A stretch of 64,000 bases of DNA from Roseibium aggregatum (GTDB taxonomy: Bacteria > Pseudomonadota > Alphaproteobacteria > Rhizobiales > Stappiaceae): positions 124,001 to 188,000 of the forward strand of contig NZ_JAEKJZ010000005.1 in the NCBI RefSeq assembly GCF_017309185.1. Direction: 5' to 3'. Positions within the stretch are counted from its first letter, which is position 1, and the number at the start of each line of letters is the position of its first letter. The notes below the pieces were generated by a model. The model worked only from the letters and a program-made list of their open reading frames with translations. It was not told the origin of the DNA and did no database searches. A program made the position numbers and the translations under genes. Below are positions 17,135 through 25,250 of the stretch, piece by piece.

Positions 17135-18442
17135 TTATTCCTCGCGGAAAGCGCGCTGAACCTGGTCGGTGAGCGGCTTGAAAAGATAGGACAGCGCGGT
17201 GCGCTTGCGGGTCTGGATAAAGGTTTCGGCCGGCATGCCCGGCACGAGAACCAGACCGTTCAGGCGTTTGCGTTCCGCCTCGGGAAGGAAAACCCGGACC
17301 AGATAGAAGGCGGTGCCGGTTTGGGGATCCTCGCTCAGGTCCGCCGCGATCCGTTCGACCCGGCCGTTGAGCTCCGGCGTGGTGCGCTGGCTGAATGCGC
17401 TGAGACGAACCAGTGCGCTCTGGCCGACAAAGAGCTGGTCGACATCCTCCGGCATGACCCTCACATCCAGTGACAGGCTGTCGTTTTCCGGAACGACAAG
17501 CATGATCCTGTCCGCGGGAGACACAACGCCGCCTACCGTATGAACGGCGAGCTGATGCACGGTGCCGGATTGCGGCGCGCGAATGTCGATGCGCCGCAGT
17601 TCCTCTTCCGCCGCATGTTTCCGCTCGACCAGTTCGCCGATCTCCATCTGGACCTCGCTGAGGCTCCGGCCGACTTCGGTCTTGAAATCCTGCTCGATCT
17701 GCAGGATCTGGAGTTCAGCCTCGGCGATGCGGCCCGCGGCCTGAGCTGCGGCTGCCGTGGCTTCGCCGCGGTCGCCCTCGAAGGAGGCGGCTTCCCGCTC
17801 AAGGGCGCTCAGCCTCTGAACGGATACGAGCTTCTGGGTATAAAGGGGTTTGAGCGAGGCGATCTCGTCTTCGAGTACGTCAAGCGCGCGCGTGTATGCG
17901 CTGCGCTGAGTCGAATATCCGTCGATCTCGTGCCGGTATTGTGCGATCCGCTCTCGGAGCTGCGCTTTCTTGCTGTCTCTGAGATTCCGGCGGAAGGCAA
18001 ACAGAAAATTCTCGCTCCGCACGGCCTCTCTGACATCCGCGTCTCTTTCAGAGAGCGCAAGCAGCCTTTTTGAAAAAGCGATCCGCTTCATGTCGTCCCG
18101 CTCGGCCCGCAGTCTTTCAAGGCGCGACGTCAATTCGTTATGGCGCTTGGTGACAATGGCAAGATTGGTGCGGGCTTCCGTGTCGTCCAGCGTCAGAAGG
18201 ATCTCCCCGGCTTCGACCTTCTGCCCTTCCTTGACAAAAAGACTGCCGACAACGCCCCCGGTCGGGTGCTGGACCGCCTTGACGTAAGTTTCCACGACGA
18301 ACGTGCCTGGGGCGACCACCGCACCGGCCAGCGTGGTCGCGGCTGCCCAGCCGACAACGCTTATTCCAAGCGCGAGGCTCATGATGCCGCACAGGAGAAT
18401 GTGCCTGGAAAGCGAGCGTTTCAACGCGGTCTTTCTACTCAT
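17135..18442 (-). CDS. HlyD family type I secretion periplasmic adaptor (HasE/PrtE-like)
   Basis: Membrane-fusion protein linking the inner-membrane ABC exporter to an outer-membrane TolC-type channel. Of 435 residues, 12-40 form the inner-membrane anchor; a biotinyl-lipoyl half (VVGSLFVKEGQKVEAGEILLTLDDT, about 70-95) is followed by a long coiled coil (about 95-285) and the second lipoyl half and beta-barrel (IRAPQSGTVHQLAVHTVGG). This is the HlyD/PrtE architecture. It overlaps the transporter gene by 8 bases. No TolC gene lies nearby, so a chromosomal TolC elsewhere must serve. Confidence 0.94.
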   Translation of the reverse strand: MSRKTALKRSLSRHILLCGIMSLALGISVVGWAAATTLAGAVVAPGTFVVETYVKAVQHPTGGVVGSLFVKEGQKVEAGEILLTLDDTEARTNLAIVTKRHNELTSRLERLRAERDDMKRIAFSKRLLALSERDADVREAVRSENFLFAFRRNLRDSKKAQLRERIAQYRHEIDGYSTQRSAYTRALDVLEDEIASLKPLYTQKLVSVQRLSALEREAASFEGDRGEATAAAAQAAGRIAEAELQILQIEQDFKTEVGRSLSEVQMEIGELVERKHAAEEELRRIDIRAPQSGTVHQLAVHTVGGVVSPADRIMLVVPENDSLSLDVRVMPEDVDQLFVGQSALVRLSAFSQRTTPELNGRVERIAADLSEDPQTGTAFYLVRVFLPEAERKRLNGLVLVPGMPAETFIQTRKRTALSYLFKPLTDQVQRAFREE

Positions 18443-20261
18443 TTTCTTTTCCCTGTTCGGTCATCGGGGCGGTTTGGATGTCCCCCTGAACGGAACCGTT
18501 TGCCACGACACGCAGGGGATTGATCATCTGCGCTCCGGGAGACGTCGCGGCGGGAACGGGTTTTTTCAACACTTGCGCAAGCACCTGTTCCTTGGGCCCG
18601 TAGGACTTGGCGCGACCGTTCTCAAGCAGGAGGATCTGATCCACGGCAGCCATTGCACTGGGCCGGTGTGCGATCACCACCGCGATGCCGTTCCGGTCTT
18701 TCTGATGCTGGATCGCTTCAAGCAGTCCTGCCTCGCCGCCGGCGTCCAGGTTCGCGTTGGGTTCGTCCAGCACCAGCAGAAACGGATCGCCGTACAGCGC
18801 ACGCGCCAGACCGATCCTCTGCTTCTGGCCGCCGGAAAGCCCGGCGCCGTCTATCCCGATTACGGTTTGATATCCTTGGGGAAGCGCAGTGATGAAGTCA
18901 TGCGCGCGCGCCGCCTTCGCGGCGTCGACAATGGACGCATCGGACGCATCATGCTGAAAACGTGCGATATTTTGGGCAATCGTTCCTTCAAAAAGTTCGG
19001 CGCTCTGTGGCAGATAGCCGACATGCCTGCCGAGATAGGCCGGATCCCACTGGTCCAGAGTAGCGCCATCAATGCGGATCTCACCTCGCACCGTTTGCCA
19101 TATACCGGCAATCGCTCGTGCAAGTGTGGTTTTGCCGCAGCCGGACGGACCGATGACGCCGAGTGCAGACCCCGCCTCCAGGAGAAATGAAATGTTTGCA
19201 AGGCCGGGGGCCTGGCCTCCGGGGGGCACGACGACGATGTCGCTCACCTGAAGGGACCGGGCGGGCGGCGGCAGTTTCAACACGCGTTCCTGTGTGCCGA
19301 AGTCCCGGACGATGGTCTTCAGGCGTTGCCATCCCTGCCGGGCGGTGACGAAATGCTTCCATTGGCTTATGGCTGTATCGACCGGCGCCATGGCGCGACC
19401 CATCATGATGGACGCTGCAATCATGACACCGGCCGAGGCCTCCTGCTGGATCACGAGCCAGGCACCGACAGCCAGAATCGCCGACTGCAGGGCCTGTCGA
19501 AGCGAGCGGGAAGCACCGTTCATGGCGGAGCCGAAATCGGCGCTCTTGCGATTTGCGTTCAGATAGGCGTCGTTGCTGTCCTGCCATCTAACGTGAATGG
19601 AGTGTTCCATGCCCATGGCCCGGATGCTTTCCGCGTTCCGCCGGGCGGATTCCGACAGAGCTGCGCGCTCGACGCCTTTCTGCGTCGCGGTTCTTGCGGG
19701 TCCCCGCACGGCAATATCCGAAGCAAGGGTGATCGCGAACATCAAAACGGCGCCGGCAAGGGCGGTCACTCCGAGCCAGAAGTGAAGCAGAAAGCAGACG
19801 GCCAGGTAGAAGGGGACCCAGGGCAGATCGAAAAAGGCGCCGGGCCCGGGCCCGGCGAGAAACGCCCGGACGCAATCCAAGTCGCGCATCGGCTGCTGCC
19901 CGTCGCCGGGAAGACGGGTGCGCAAGGGTGCTCGTGCAATCGCGGACAGAACCTCGCTGGAAAACCGGGCATCGAACCCTTCGCCAAGCCGCAGGAGCAG
20001 GCGCGCGCGCAGTGCGTCCATAATGGCCTGAAAGGAGTAAAGCACGCCGGCCAGAACGCAGAGCGCCACAAGTGTCTGAATGCTACCGCTGGCCAGAACA
20101 CGATCATAGACCTGCAACATGAACAGAGGACCGTTCAAAGCGAGCAGGTTCAACAAGGAACTGGCAAAAATCAGCGCGAGGATCGCCCGCTTGACCGGTA
20201 TGGACAGGAGTACTGTCCCGGCATCGCGCCGGGACAGCAATTCCTTATGGCCTTTAGCCAC
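18435..20261 (-). CDS. Type I secretion system permease/ATPase (HasD/PrtD-like)
   Basis: ABC exporter half-transporter of 608 residues. The N-terminal membrane domain (about 25-330) has the expected hydrophobic helices and no C39 peptidase domain. The nucleotide-binding domain has Walker A GPSGCGKTT, signature LSGGQKQRIGLARAL and Walker B FLLVLDEPN. It resembles PrtD/HasD, which export RTX proteins and hemophores without cleaving a leader. The start is GTG 20261, preceded by AGAGGA about 10 bases away. It starts 18 bases after the HasA-like gene stop, so the cargo is almost certainly that protein. Confidence 0.95.
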   Translation of the reverse strand: MAKGHKELLSRRDAGTVLLSIPVKRAILALIFASSLLNLLALNGPLFMLQVYDRVLASGSIQTLVALCVLAGVLYSFQAIMDALRARLLLRLGEGFDARFSSEVLSAIARAPLRTRLPGDGQQPMRDLDCVRAFLAGPGPGAFFDLPWVPFYLAVCFLLHFWLGVTALAGAVLMFAITLASDIAVRGPARTATQKGVERAALSESARRNAESIRAMGMEHSIHVRWQDSNDAYLNANRKSADFGSAMNGASRSLRQALQSAILAVGAWLVIQQEASAGVMIAASIMMGRAMAPVDTAISQWKHFVTARQGWQRLKTIVRDFGTQERVLKLPPPARSLQVSDIVVVPPGGQAPGLANISFLLEAGSALGVIGPSGCGKTTLARAIAGIWQTVRGEIRIDGATLDQWDPAYLGRHVGYLPQSAELFEGTIAQNIARFQHDASDASIVDAAKAARAHDFITALPQGYQTVIGIDGAGLSGGQKQRIGLARALYGDPFLLVLDEPNANLDAGGEAGLLEAIQHQKDRNGIAVVIAHRPSAMAAVDQILLLENGRAKSYGPKEQVLAQVLKKPVPAATSPGAQMINPLRVVANGSVQGDIQTAPMTEQGKENE

Positions 20262-20279
20262 CGTCAGTTCATCCTCTTG

Positions 20280-21005
20280 TCAGGCAAACAGGAAGTCTGA
20301 CGCGTCGAGATCGGTGTAGTCCGTGCCGACAAGGACGATGCTATCCGAACCAAAGGCGACCTGAGCGGCGTAACCGAGGTCGGTGATCCCGAGGCTGGCG
20401 AAGCTCGTCACGCCCCAGGCCGACACATCGAGCAGGTCGGTGCCGTCCAGATAGCCGGATGTAGATCCGTCGGGACTTGCGACAACGGTATCGTTTCCGC
20501 CGGAGAACACGAAGGTGTCAGCACCCCCGAAGCCGGTCAGGACATCGGAAGCTGCTGTGTCATTGATAACGGTACCGACTTCCGCGAGATAGTCGAAAAG
20601 GTAGCTCGTTGAACCGAGCACGGTCAGGCCGTAGATGGCATAGTCGAGTGCATCCAGCGCTCCGGAAGTGTCGAAGGACGCATCGTTGGTGATCACCAGT
20701 TCCGAGGAGACCGAAATCCCACCGCTGGTCGACTCGCTGTAGCCCGTGCCCAGCGTGATCGTATCGACGTCGCCCGTGAGATTGCCCTGGCTCGCGTATT
20801 GCATCTCACCGTCCATGACGATGCCGTTGCTGCCGCTGGTTCCGGCACCCCACTGATCGTATGTGGCGGTATCGTCCGGCACAGTTACGATTCCGTCGGT
20901 TGCGTTCCAGAACGAGCCATAGTTATTTGTGAATCCGTTCTGCCAGCTGTACAGGTAGGAAACTAAATTCGATGAAGAGCTGGTCAGGTCAATCGTGGCA
21001 GCCAT
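20280..21005 (-). CDS. HasA-like secreted protein with RTX-type C-terminal module
   Basis: Predicted type I secretion cargo of 241 residues without an N-terminal signal peptide. Residues 1 to about 152 resemble the HasA hemophore fold: LVSYLYSWQNGF at 14-25 (compare HasA YLGQWASTF), QGNLTG at 73-78, DTITLGTG, then AIYGLTVLGSTSYLFDYL and a VINDT segment near 147-150 (compare VVYGLMSGDTGALETALNG and NSTFDQ). Residues 153-241 form a serralysin-like RTX module (DVLTGFGGADTFVFSGGND) ending DASDFLFA. The protein has no histidine, lysine, arginine or cysteine. The tyrosine-bearing heme loop of classical HasA appears deleted. A GGGAG site stands 6 bases before the ATG. Family assignment is by eye. 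Confidence 0.72.
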   Translation of the reverse strand: MAATIDLTSSSSNLVSYLYSWQNGFTNNYGSFWNATDGIVTVPDDTATYDQWGAGTSGSNGIVMDGEMQYASQGNLTGDVDTITLGTGYSESTSGGISVSSELVITNDASFDTSGALDALDYAIYGLTVLGSTSYLFDYLAEVGTVINDTAASDVLTGFGGADTFVFSGGNDTVVASPDGSTSGYLDGTDLLDVSAWGVTSFASLGITDLGYAAQVAFGSDSIVLVGTDYTDLDASDFLFA

Positions 21006-21307
21006 GGTGTACTCCCTTGAGTTTTGCTGCGGTTACCCGGTTCGCCGGGCAATGACACCCCGGCCGGACTGCACTCCGGCCGGGGTGTTTCGGGACAGGT
21101 TCGCCCCGAAACGGTGATTTGGCTCGATGAGATGAATTGCCTGACGCCCGAAGCTGTCCTGCGCACGGTCGCCTCAAAGGGGCGGTTGCCAGATGTGTGA
21201 GGAGGGTATTTGGGGTGATGTAAAATCCAGGGTTGTGTTGCTGGTGTGCCATGACCTGTCCTGGACTTGCGCAGTGCCGCATTGAGATATCCGCCTCTCT
21301 TGTCTGG
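21006..21307. other. Intergenic region between receptor and HasA-like genes
   Basis: Carries the large stem-loop at 21055-21088, a smaller CCCGG-TTCG-CCGGG hairpin at 21036-21049 and the ribosome site of the HasA-like gene. No gene recognised. Confidence 0.5.
21055..21088 (-). terminator. Strong 14-base stem-loop between receptor and HasA-like genes
   Basis: ACACCCCGGCCGGA-CTGCAC-TCCGGCCGGGGTGT is a perfect 14-base stem. On the minus strand it is followed by CATTGCC rather than a T-tract, so partial termination or protection of the downstream hasA-like mRNA is more likely than full termination. It lies 50 bases before the HasA-like start. Confidence 0.55.
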
Positions 21308-24061
21308 TTAAAACCTGATTTTCAAAGAAGCCTGCATCGTGCGTCCCGGCGCCACATAGGCGCTGTTGATCGGCAGATAGTTGATATCGGTTACGTTGTT
21401 GACGGACATGCGCAGGACAGCGTTGTCGGTCACCTTGAAGGAGCCGTACAGGTCGAGCGTCGTGTAGGGGTCGCCGTTTTCGACGACATTTCCTTCGGTA
21501 TCGAGCTGGGGGTCGCTCGATGGCGTTGCATGGTTCATGCGCGCTCCGAGGGAGAGCCGCTGATCGAACAGGCGCACGCCCGCGTCCAGCACCAGCTTCT
21601 GCTTCGGCGGGACTGTTGAGTTCCAGAATATGGATTCGCCGGTGGTCGAAAGCGTTCCGTTGCTGAAGGTCTGGGTTTTCTGGGGCCAGTCGATTTCGAG
21701 AAGGCTGAAGGAACCGCCGAACCAGAAGTAGCCGGCATCGTAGTTGCCCTCCAGTTCGACCCCCTTCATGTTGGCGGTGCCGTCGAGATTGACGAAACTG
21801 TAGAAATCCATGCGTGAGGGAACGTGGGTGACAAGGTCGCCGACCACGATGTAGTCGTCGACTTCGCGGTAGAAGCCGCTCACCTTGAGCCGAAGGCGGT
21901 CGTTATCGGTAAAGATCTGGTCGGCGACCAGGTTTGCACCGATCTCGTAGGTCCTGGCCTTTTCCGGACGCAGGTCCGTATTCGGCGCCAGGTTTGTGCC
22001 GATAATGTCTCCCGGTGAAACCGACCCGGAGGCAAAGGCCTCTGACAAGGTCGGCGGCCGGAAACTCTGGGAATAGCTGGCATAGGGCTTGAACCAGTCG
22101 ACAGGGGCAAACTCGATCGTCGCGGAAGGCAGCCATGCCGCGTCAGTGCGATCGATTTCCTCCGTTTCGGAAAGGTAGTCATTGGGGGCGTAGGTGACGC
22201 TGGTGCCTGCGATGTACCATGCGTTGTTGAAGACCTCGCCCAAAGCGGTGCTGCCGATCAGTCCGGCGATGAACGGATCGAACCCCAGGTAGTTGATGAA
22301 ATAGTCGACCTGGGAAATAACGGCGCCGGCTGTCGTCGTGGTCGTGCCCAACTGGTAGAAGTAGGTTGGATTTCCCTTGAGGCGGGACCAGTCGTAGCGC
22401 AATCCTCCCGACAGGGTCACCCAGTCGGCCGGTTCCAGGGTCCCGTTCATGAAACCGCTCGCGATGTCGCGGCGACCGGGAGGCGTCCACGAGCCGTAGC
22501 TGTTCGCGAAGAGCGGATTGTCGTCGATGGCGGAGCTGGAGGCACTCTTGTCCGCGACATCGCGAAACGCTTCGATACCGTAGTTCAGGCTCAGGTCGCC
22601 CAGAGCGGTGGAAAGCTCGGATGTGTTTTCCAGAATGACACCGAAACTGGTGAATGCCTTGCCGATGTCGGTTTCGGCGGCGACGAGGGTGGTTCCGGCG
22701 TATCGCGCGTCCCGCGTCTCGTCAATCTGCGAAAGCTGGGCCCAGAACTTTGCTGAAAGATCGATCATGGGCGTGTCCGGTATCCAGTCCACATCGGCGA
22801 TGATCGTGTCGCTACCGGCGTCGAAGGAGCTGCCGTCTGCGCCTTCGCCGACGGCATAAGCAAAGTCGTTGTGCTGGTGCAGCCACGCGAGCGAGGCGGT
22901 AACCGTTTCGAACTCCGCTTCTATCTTGGCAAGCGCGCTCCAGTTGCGCCGGTAGGTCAGGTCGAAACGTCCTTCCGCATCCCCGAACTCACCGGGTTCG
23001 TATTCGCTGAGTTCTTTGCTGCTGGCGCCCAGAGTCACAGAAATGGCGTCGCCGAGCCGCACGGCACCGACAAACGCGCTGCTGTAGTCGTAGCCGTTCG
23101 TGCCCGCCGCGCCGGTTGCACTCACGCCCCACCTCTCGCCGGGTGCTATGACGTCGTCCGCGCGGACGAGGCGAAAATCGACGGTGCCGCCCAACGAACC
23201 GGCGTTGTTGGCAGAGGCATTTGTTTTCTTGGTAATATCGACGGCGCGAACAAAGGCGGTGTCGACAAACGCCATGCTCATGCCGCCGATATCGGCCCCG
23301 CCGTAGCGTCCGCCGTCCTGGGAGTTCAGGCGGGCGCCGTCGATCGAGACGATGACGCGCCCCTCGTCCTGAAGGCCACGGATATTGGGCGAGACGGTCG
23401 GGAAACTGCCGACCGTGGATCCCGCATACACACCGGACGCCGAATTGAAGAGTTCGTTGGTGTCGCGAACCGCCAGGTTCTCTATCGCTTCGCCCGAAAT
23501 GACACTCACGCTGTCGGGCACTTCATAAACCCAGTCCGGCGTGCCCTGATAACCGCTTCCCTCTTCGTCTGTGACGACAACGACGTCGAGCACATCTCCT
23601 TCGGCACCGGTTGCCGGCGCCGCCGACGATCGAGCCGAGGCGATGATCACCGCGCCGCTTTCCGACAGCCACCAGTAGAGGCCGGTACCGGAAAGCATCT
23701 GCGTGAGCGCCGAATAGGGATCCATTGTTCCGGCGACCGGGTTGGTCCGCACACCGGCGGCGCTCGACGCGGCCAACGAAACCTGCAGACCCGATTGCCT
23801 GCCAAAGGCCGCAACGGCCCCGGCAAGGGGCTGACCCGGAATGTTGAAACTGCGCACCTCGCCCTGTGCCTGCTGGGCGAATGCCGTGCCGGTCAGGACC
23901 GTCGAGGCCGCGGCGCCAAGAACAATCGACGCAATCGACGTTGCGCATAGGAAGCCGTTGCATACCCGTCCGGCTTTTTTTCTCTTCCGGCTGCTGCCGG
24001 CTTTTCCGTTACTCGCCATACCCTTACTCGTCTTTACTGTCGGCGATCCGGCCGGAGGCAT
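21308..24061 (-). CDS. TonB-dependent receptor with N-terminal signalling (STN) domain, HasR-like
   Basis: Outer-membrane transporter and signal transducer of 917 residues. A basic N-terminus and signal peptide (to about residue 63, ending AFA) lead to an STN domain (about 68-140: RSFNIPGQPLAGAVAAFGRQ), which talks to FecR-type anti-sigma factors. The plug (about 155-300) contains PNIRGLQDEGRVIVSIDGAR; the 22-strand barrel ends with the aromatic LKIRF. FRPP starts at 667 and NTDLRPE at 694, corresponding to the FRAP and NPNL boxes of heme receptors, but no histidine lies between them. The start is uncertain: ATG 24061 gives a long basic leader, ATG 24019 is an alternative. Confidence 0.9.
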   Translation of the reverse strand: MPPAGSPTVKTSKGMASNGKAGSSRKRKKAGRVCNGFLCATSIASIVLGAAASTVLTGTAFAQQAQGEVRSFNIPGQPLAGAVAAFGRQSGLQVSLAASSAAGVRTNPVAGTMDPYSALTQMLSGTGLYWWLSESGAVIIASARSSAAPATGAEGDVLDVVVVTDEEGSGYQGTPDWVYEVPDSVSVISGEAIENLAVRDTNELFNSASGVYAGSTVGSFPTVSPNIRGLQDEGRVIVSIDGARLNSQDGGRYGGADIGGMSMAFVDTAFVRAVDITKKTNASANNAGSLGGTVDFRLVRADDVIAPGERWGVSATGAAGTNGYDYSSAFVGAVRLGDAISVTLGASSKELSEYEPGEFGDAEGRFDLTYRRNWSALAKIEAEFETVTASLAWLHQHNDFAYAVGEGADGSSFDAGSDTIIADVDWIPDTPMIDLSAKFWAQLSQIDETRDARYAGTTLVAAETDIGKAFTSFGVILENTSELSTALGDLSLNYGIEAFRDVADKSASSSAIDDNPLFANSYGSWTPPGRRDIASGFMNGTLEPADWVTLSGGLRYDWSRLKGNPTYFYQLGTTTTTAGAVISQVDYFINYLGFDPFIAGLIGSTALGEVFNNAWYIAGTSVTYAPNDYLSETEEIDRTDAAWLPSATIEFAPVDWFKPYASYSQSFRPPTLSEAFASGSVSPGDIIGTNLAPNTDLRPEKARTYEIGANLVADQIFTDNDRLRLKVSGFYREVDDYIVVGDLVTHVPSRMDFYSFVNLDGTANMKGVELEGNYDAGYFWFGGSFSLLEIDWPQKTQTFSNGTLSTTGESIFWNSTVPPKQKLVLDAGVRLFDQRLSLGARMNHATPSSDPQLDTEGNVVENGDPYTTLDLYGSFKVTDNAVLRMSVNNVTDINYLPINSAYVAPGRTMQASLKIRF

Positions 24062-24077
24062 CGGATCTCAGACTGTT

Positions 24078-24104
24078 AGACGTGTGGCGAAGGCAAATTT
24101 TTCA
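24078..24104 (-). promoter_or_regulatory. Candidate ECF-sigma promoter of the receptor gene
   Basis: Minus strand reads GAAAAAT, 15 bases, GTCT, about 17 bases ahead of the ATG. This resembles promoters of FecI-like iron-starvation sigma factors (AT-rich minus 35 of GAAAAT type, GTCT-like minus 10). Weak evidence by itself; supported by the sigma/anti-sigma pair just upstream. Confidence 0.3.
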
Positions 24105-24116
24105 GGGTGGATCAGA

Positions 24117-24143
24117 AAAATATGAAATAAATGTTCATATTTT
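24117..24143. promoter_or_regulatory. Perfect inverted repeat with TGA-N9-TCA core, candidate RirA iron-responsive operator
   Basis: AAAATATGAA, seven bases, TTCATATTTT: perfect 10-base arms. The core matches TGA-N9-TCA, the iron-responsive operator pattern of the rhizobial regulator RirA. It lies between the FecR-like and receptor genes, 56 bases before the receptor ATG, and touches the FecR gene end. RirA itself is not in this window. Confidence 0.5.
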
Positions 24144-24147
24144 AAAA

Positions 24148-25152
24148 TCAGCGGGTCAGAACGTGGACATAGCCGGTTATTTCATGGGATTGCCCACCGA
24201 AAGGCGCGACGAGCGTGCGCAAGGCGCGTTCCGGATCCGACAGGTCGTAGACCCCCGTGACCCTCATGGAGGCAAGTTCCCTGTCTGGAATGGTGACCCA
24301 GCCGCTCTGGTAGCGGCCGAGCTGTTCGGCGACCGAGGCAACGCTCTGGTTTGAAACGACAAGCCGGTGTTCCCGCCATGCCGCGATCCCGGCGGGATCG
24401 ACATCGAGGGTTTGAGCCGTGCCATCGGCGTTTTGAAGGTTCAGCGCCTGTCCCGGTTTGAGGGTAAACCGTTGCGACAGGTCGTTGGACGCATGCGCCT
24501 GGACCGAGCCGTTCAACAAGGCGACACTCGTGGTTTCCCGGCCCCGCCTGACGTTGAACTCCGTCCCCAGTACGACAACGTTCAGATCGGCGGCGGTTAC
24601 GATAAACGGCCTGTCCGGCATGTGCGCGACGTCGAAAAAGGCCTCGCCCGACAAGAGCACGACACGGCGAGGGTTCCCCTCCATCTCCGTCCTGATGGCG
24701 CTGGCTCCGGCAAGGGTGACCGTGCTGCCGTCCTCGAGCCGAACCGTTCGGATCTCCCCCGCTCCGGTGTAATGATCTGCCTGAAGCCGAAGCAGCCAGA
24801 CGGGCGCAAGGAGCAGGAGGAGACAGGCTGCCACCGCGAGACAGGCCGCGGCAGTCTTGCGGGCGGGAAGGATCCGGCGCACGGCGGGCTGCGCACCTGC
24901 AGGCCGGCTCTGTCCGTGGGAGGAAATGCGGGTATCGGTCTTTCCGGCAGCAAGCGGATCCAGGCCCTTCCAGGCCTTGAGTGTCCGGTTCCACGCCCTT
25001 TCATGGGCAGGATCCAGTCCAAGCCACGTCTGAAAGCTTTCGGCAAGCTCGCGGTCGTCAGGATTTTCTTTCAACCTGAACAACCAATCCGCGGCCTCTT
25101 CCGGTACCGTGCCCGGAGCTTCCGGCTCTGACTGTCGATCCAAACTCTTCAC
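24148..25152 (-). CDS. FecR family anti-sigma factor
   Basis: Inner-membrane anti-sigma regulator of 334 residues. An N-terminal cytoplasmic domain of DUF4880 type (about 15-60: EEAADWLFRLKENPDD and LDPAHERAWNR) precedes one transmembrane helix (about 102-122) and a periplasmic FecR domain (IRTVRLEDGSTVTLAGASAI; FFDVAHMPDRPFIV) with a C-terminal STN-like part (VASVAEQLGRYQ). It relays receptor occupancy to the ECF sigma factor encoded before it. The start is GTG 25152 with GGGAGAGG a few bases ahead. Gene order sigma, FecR, receptor is the standard surface-signalling arrangement. Confidence 0.93.
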   Translation of the reverse strand: MKSLDRQSEPEAPGTVPEEAADWLFRLKENPDDRELAESFQTWLGLDPAHERAWNRTLKAWKGLDPLAAGKTDTRISSHGQSRPAGAQPAVRRILPARKTAAACLAVAACLLLLLAPVWLLRLQADHYTGAGEIRTVRLEDGSTVTLAGASAIRTEMEGNPRRVVLLSGEAFFDVAHMPDRPFIVTAADLNVVVLGTEFNVRRGRETTSVALLNGSVQAHASNDLSQRFTLKPGQALNLQNADGTAQTLDVDPAGIAAWREHRLVVSNQSVASVAEQLGRYQSGWVTIPDRELASMRVTGVYDLSDPERALRTLVAPFGGQSHEITGYVHVLTR

Positions 25153-25250
25153 CCGCGCCTCTCCCAGCGATCCGTGATCTGTGCGGTCTCGTCTGTTCCT
25201 GCTCGTATTGGGACGAATAGCAGCACGGTTTTTTTCAGCGCAACCGCAAA

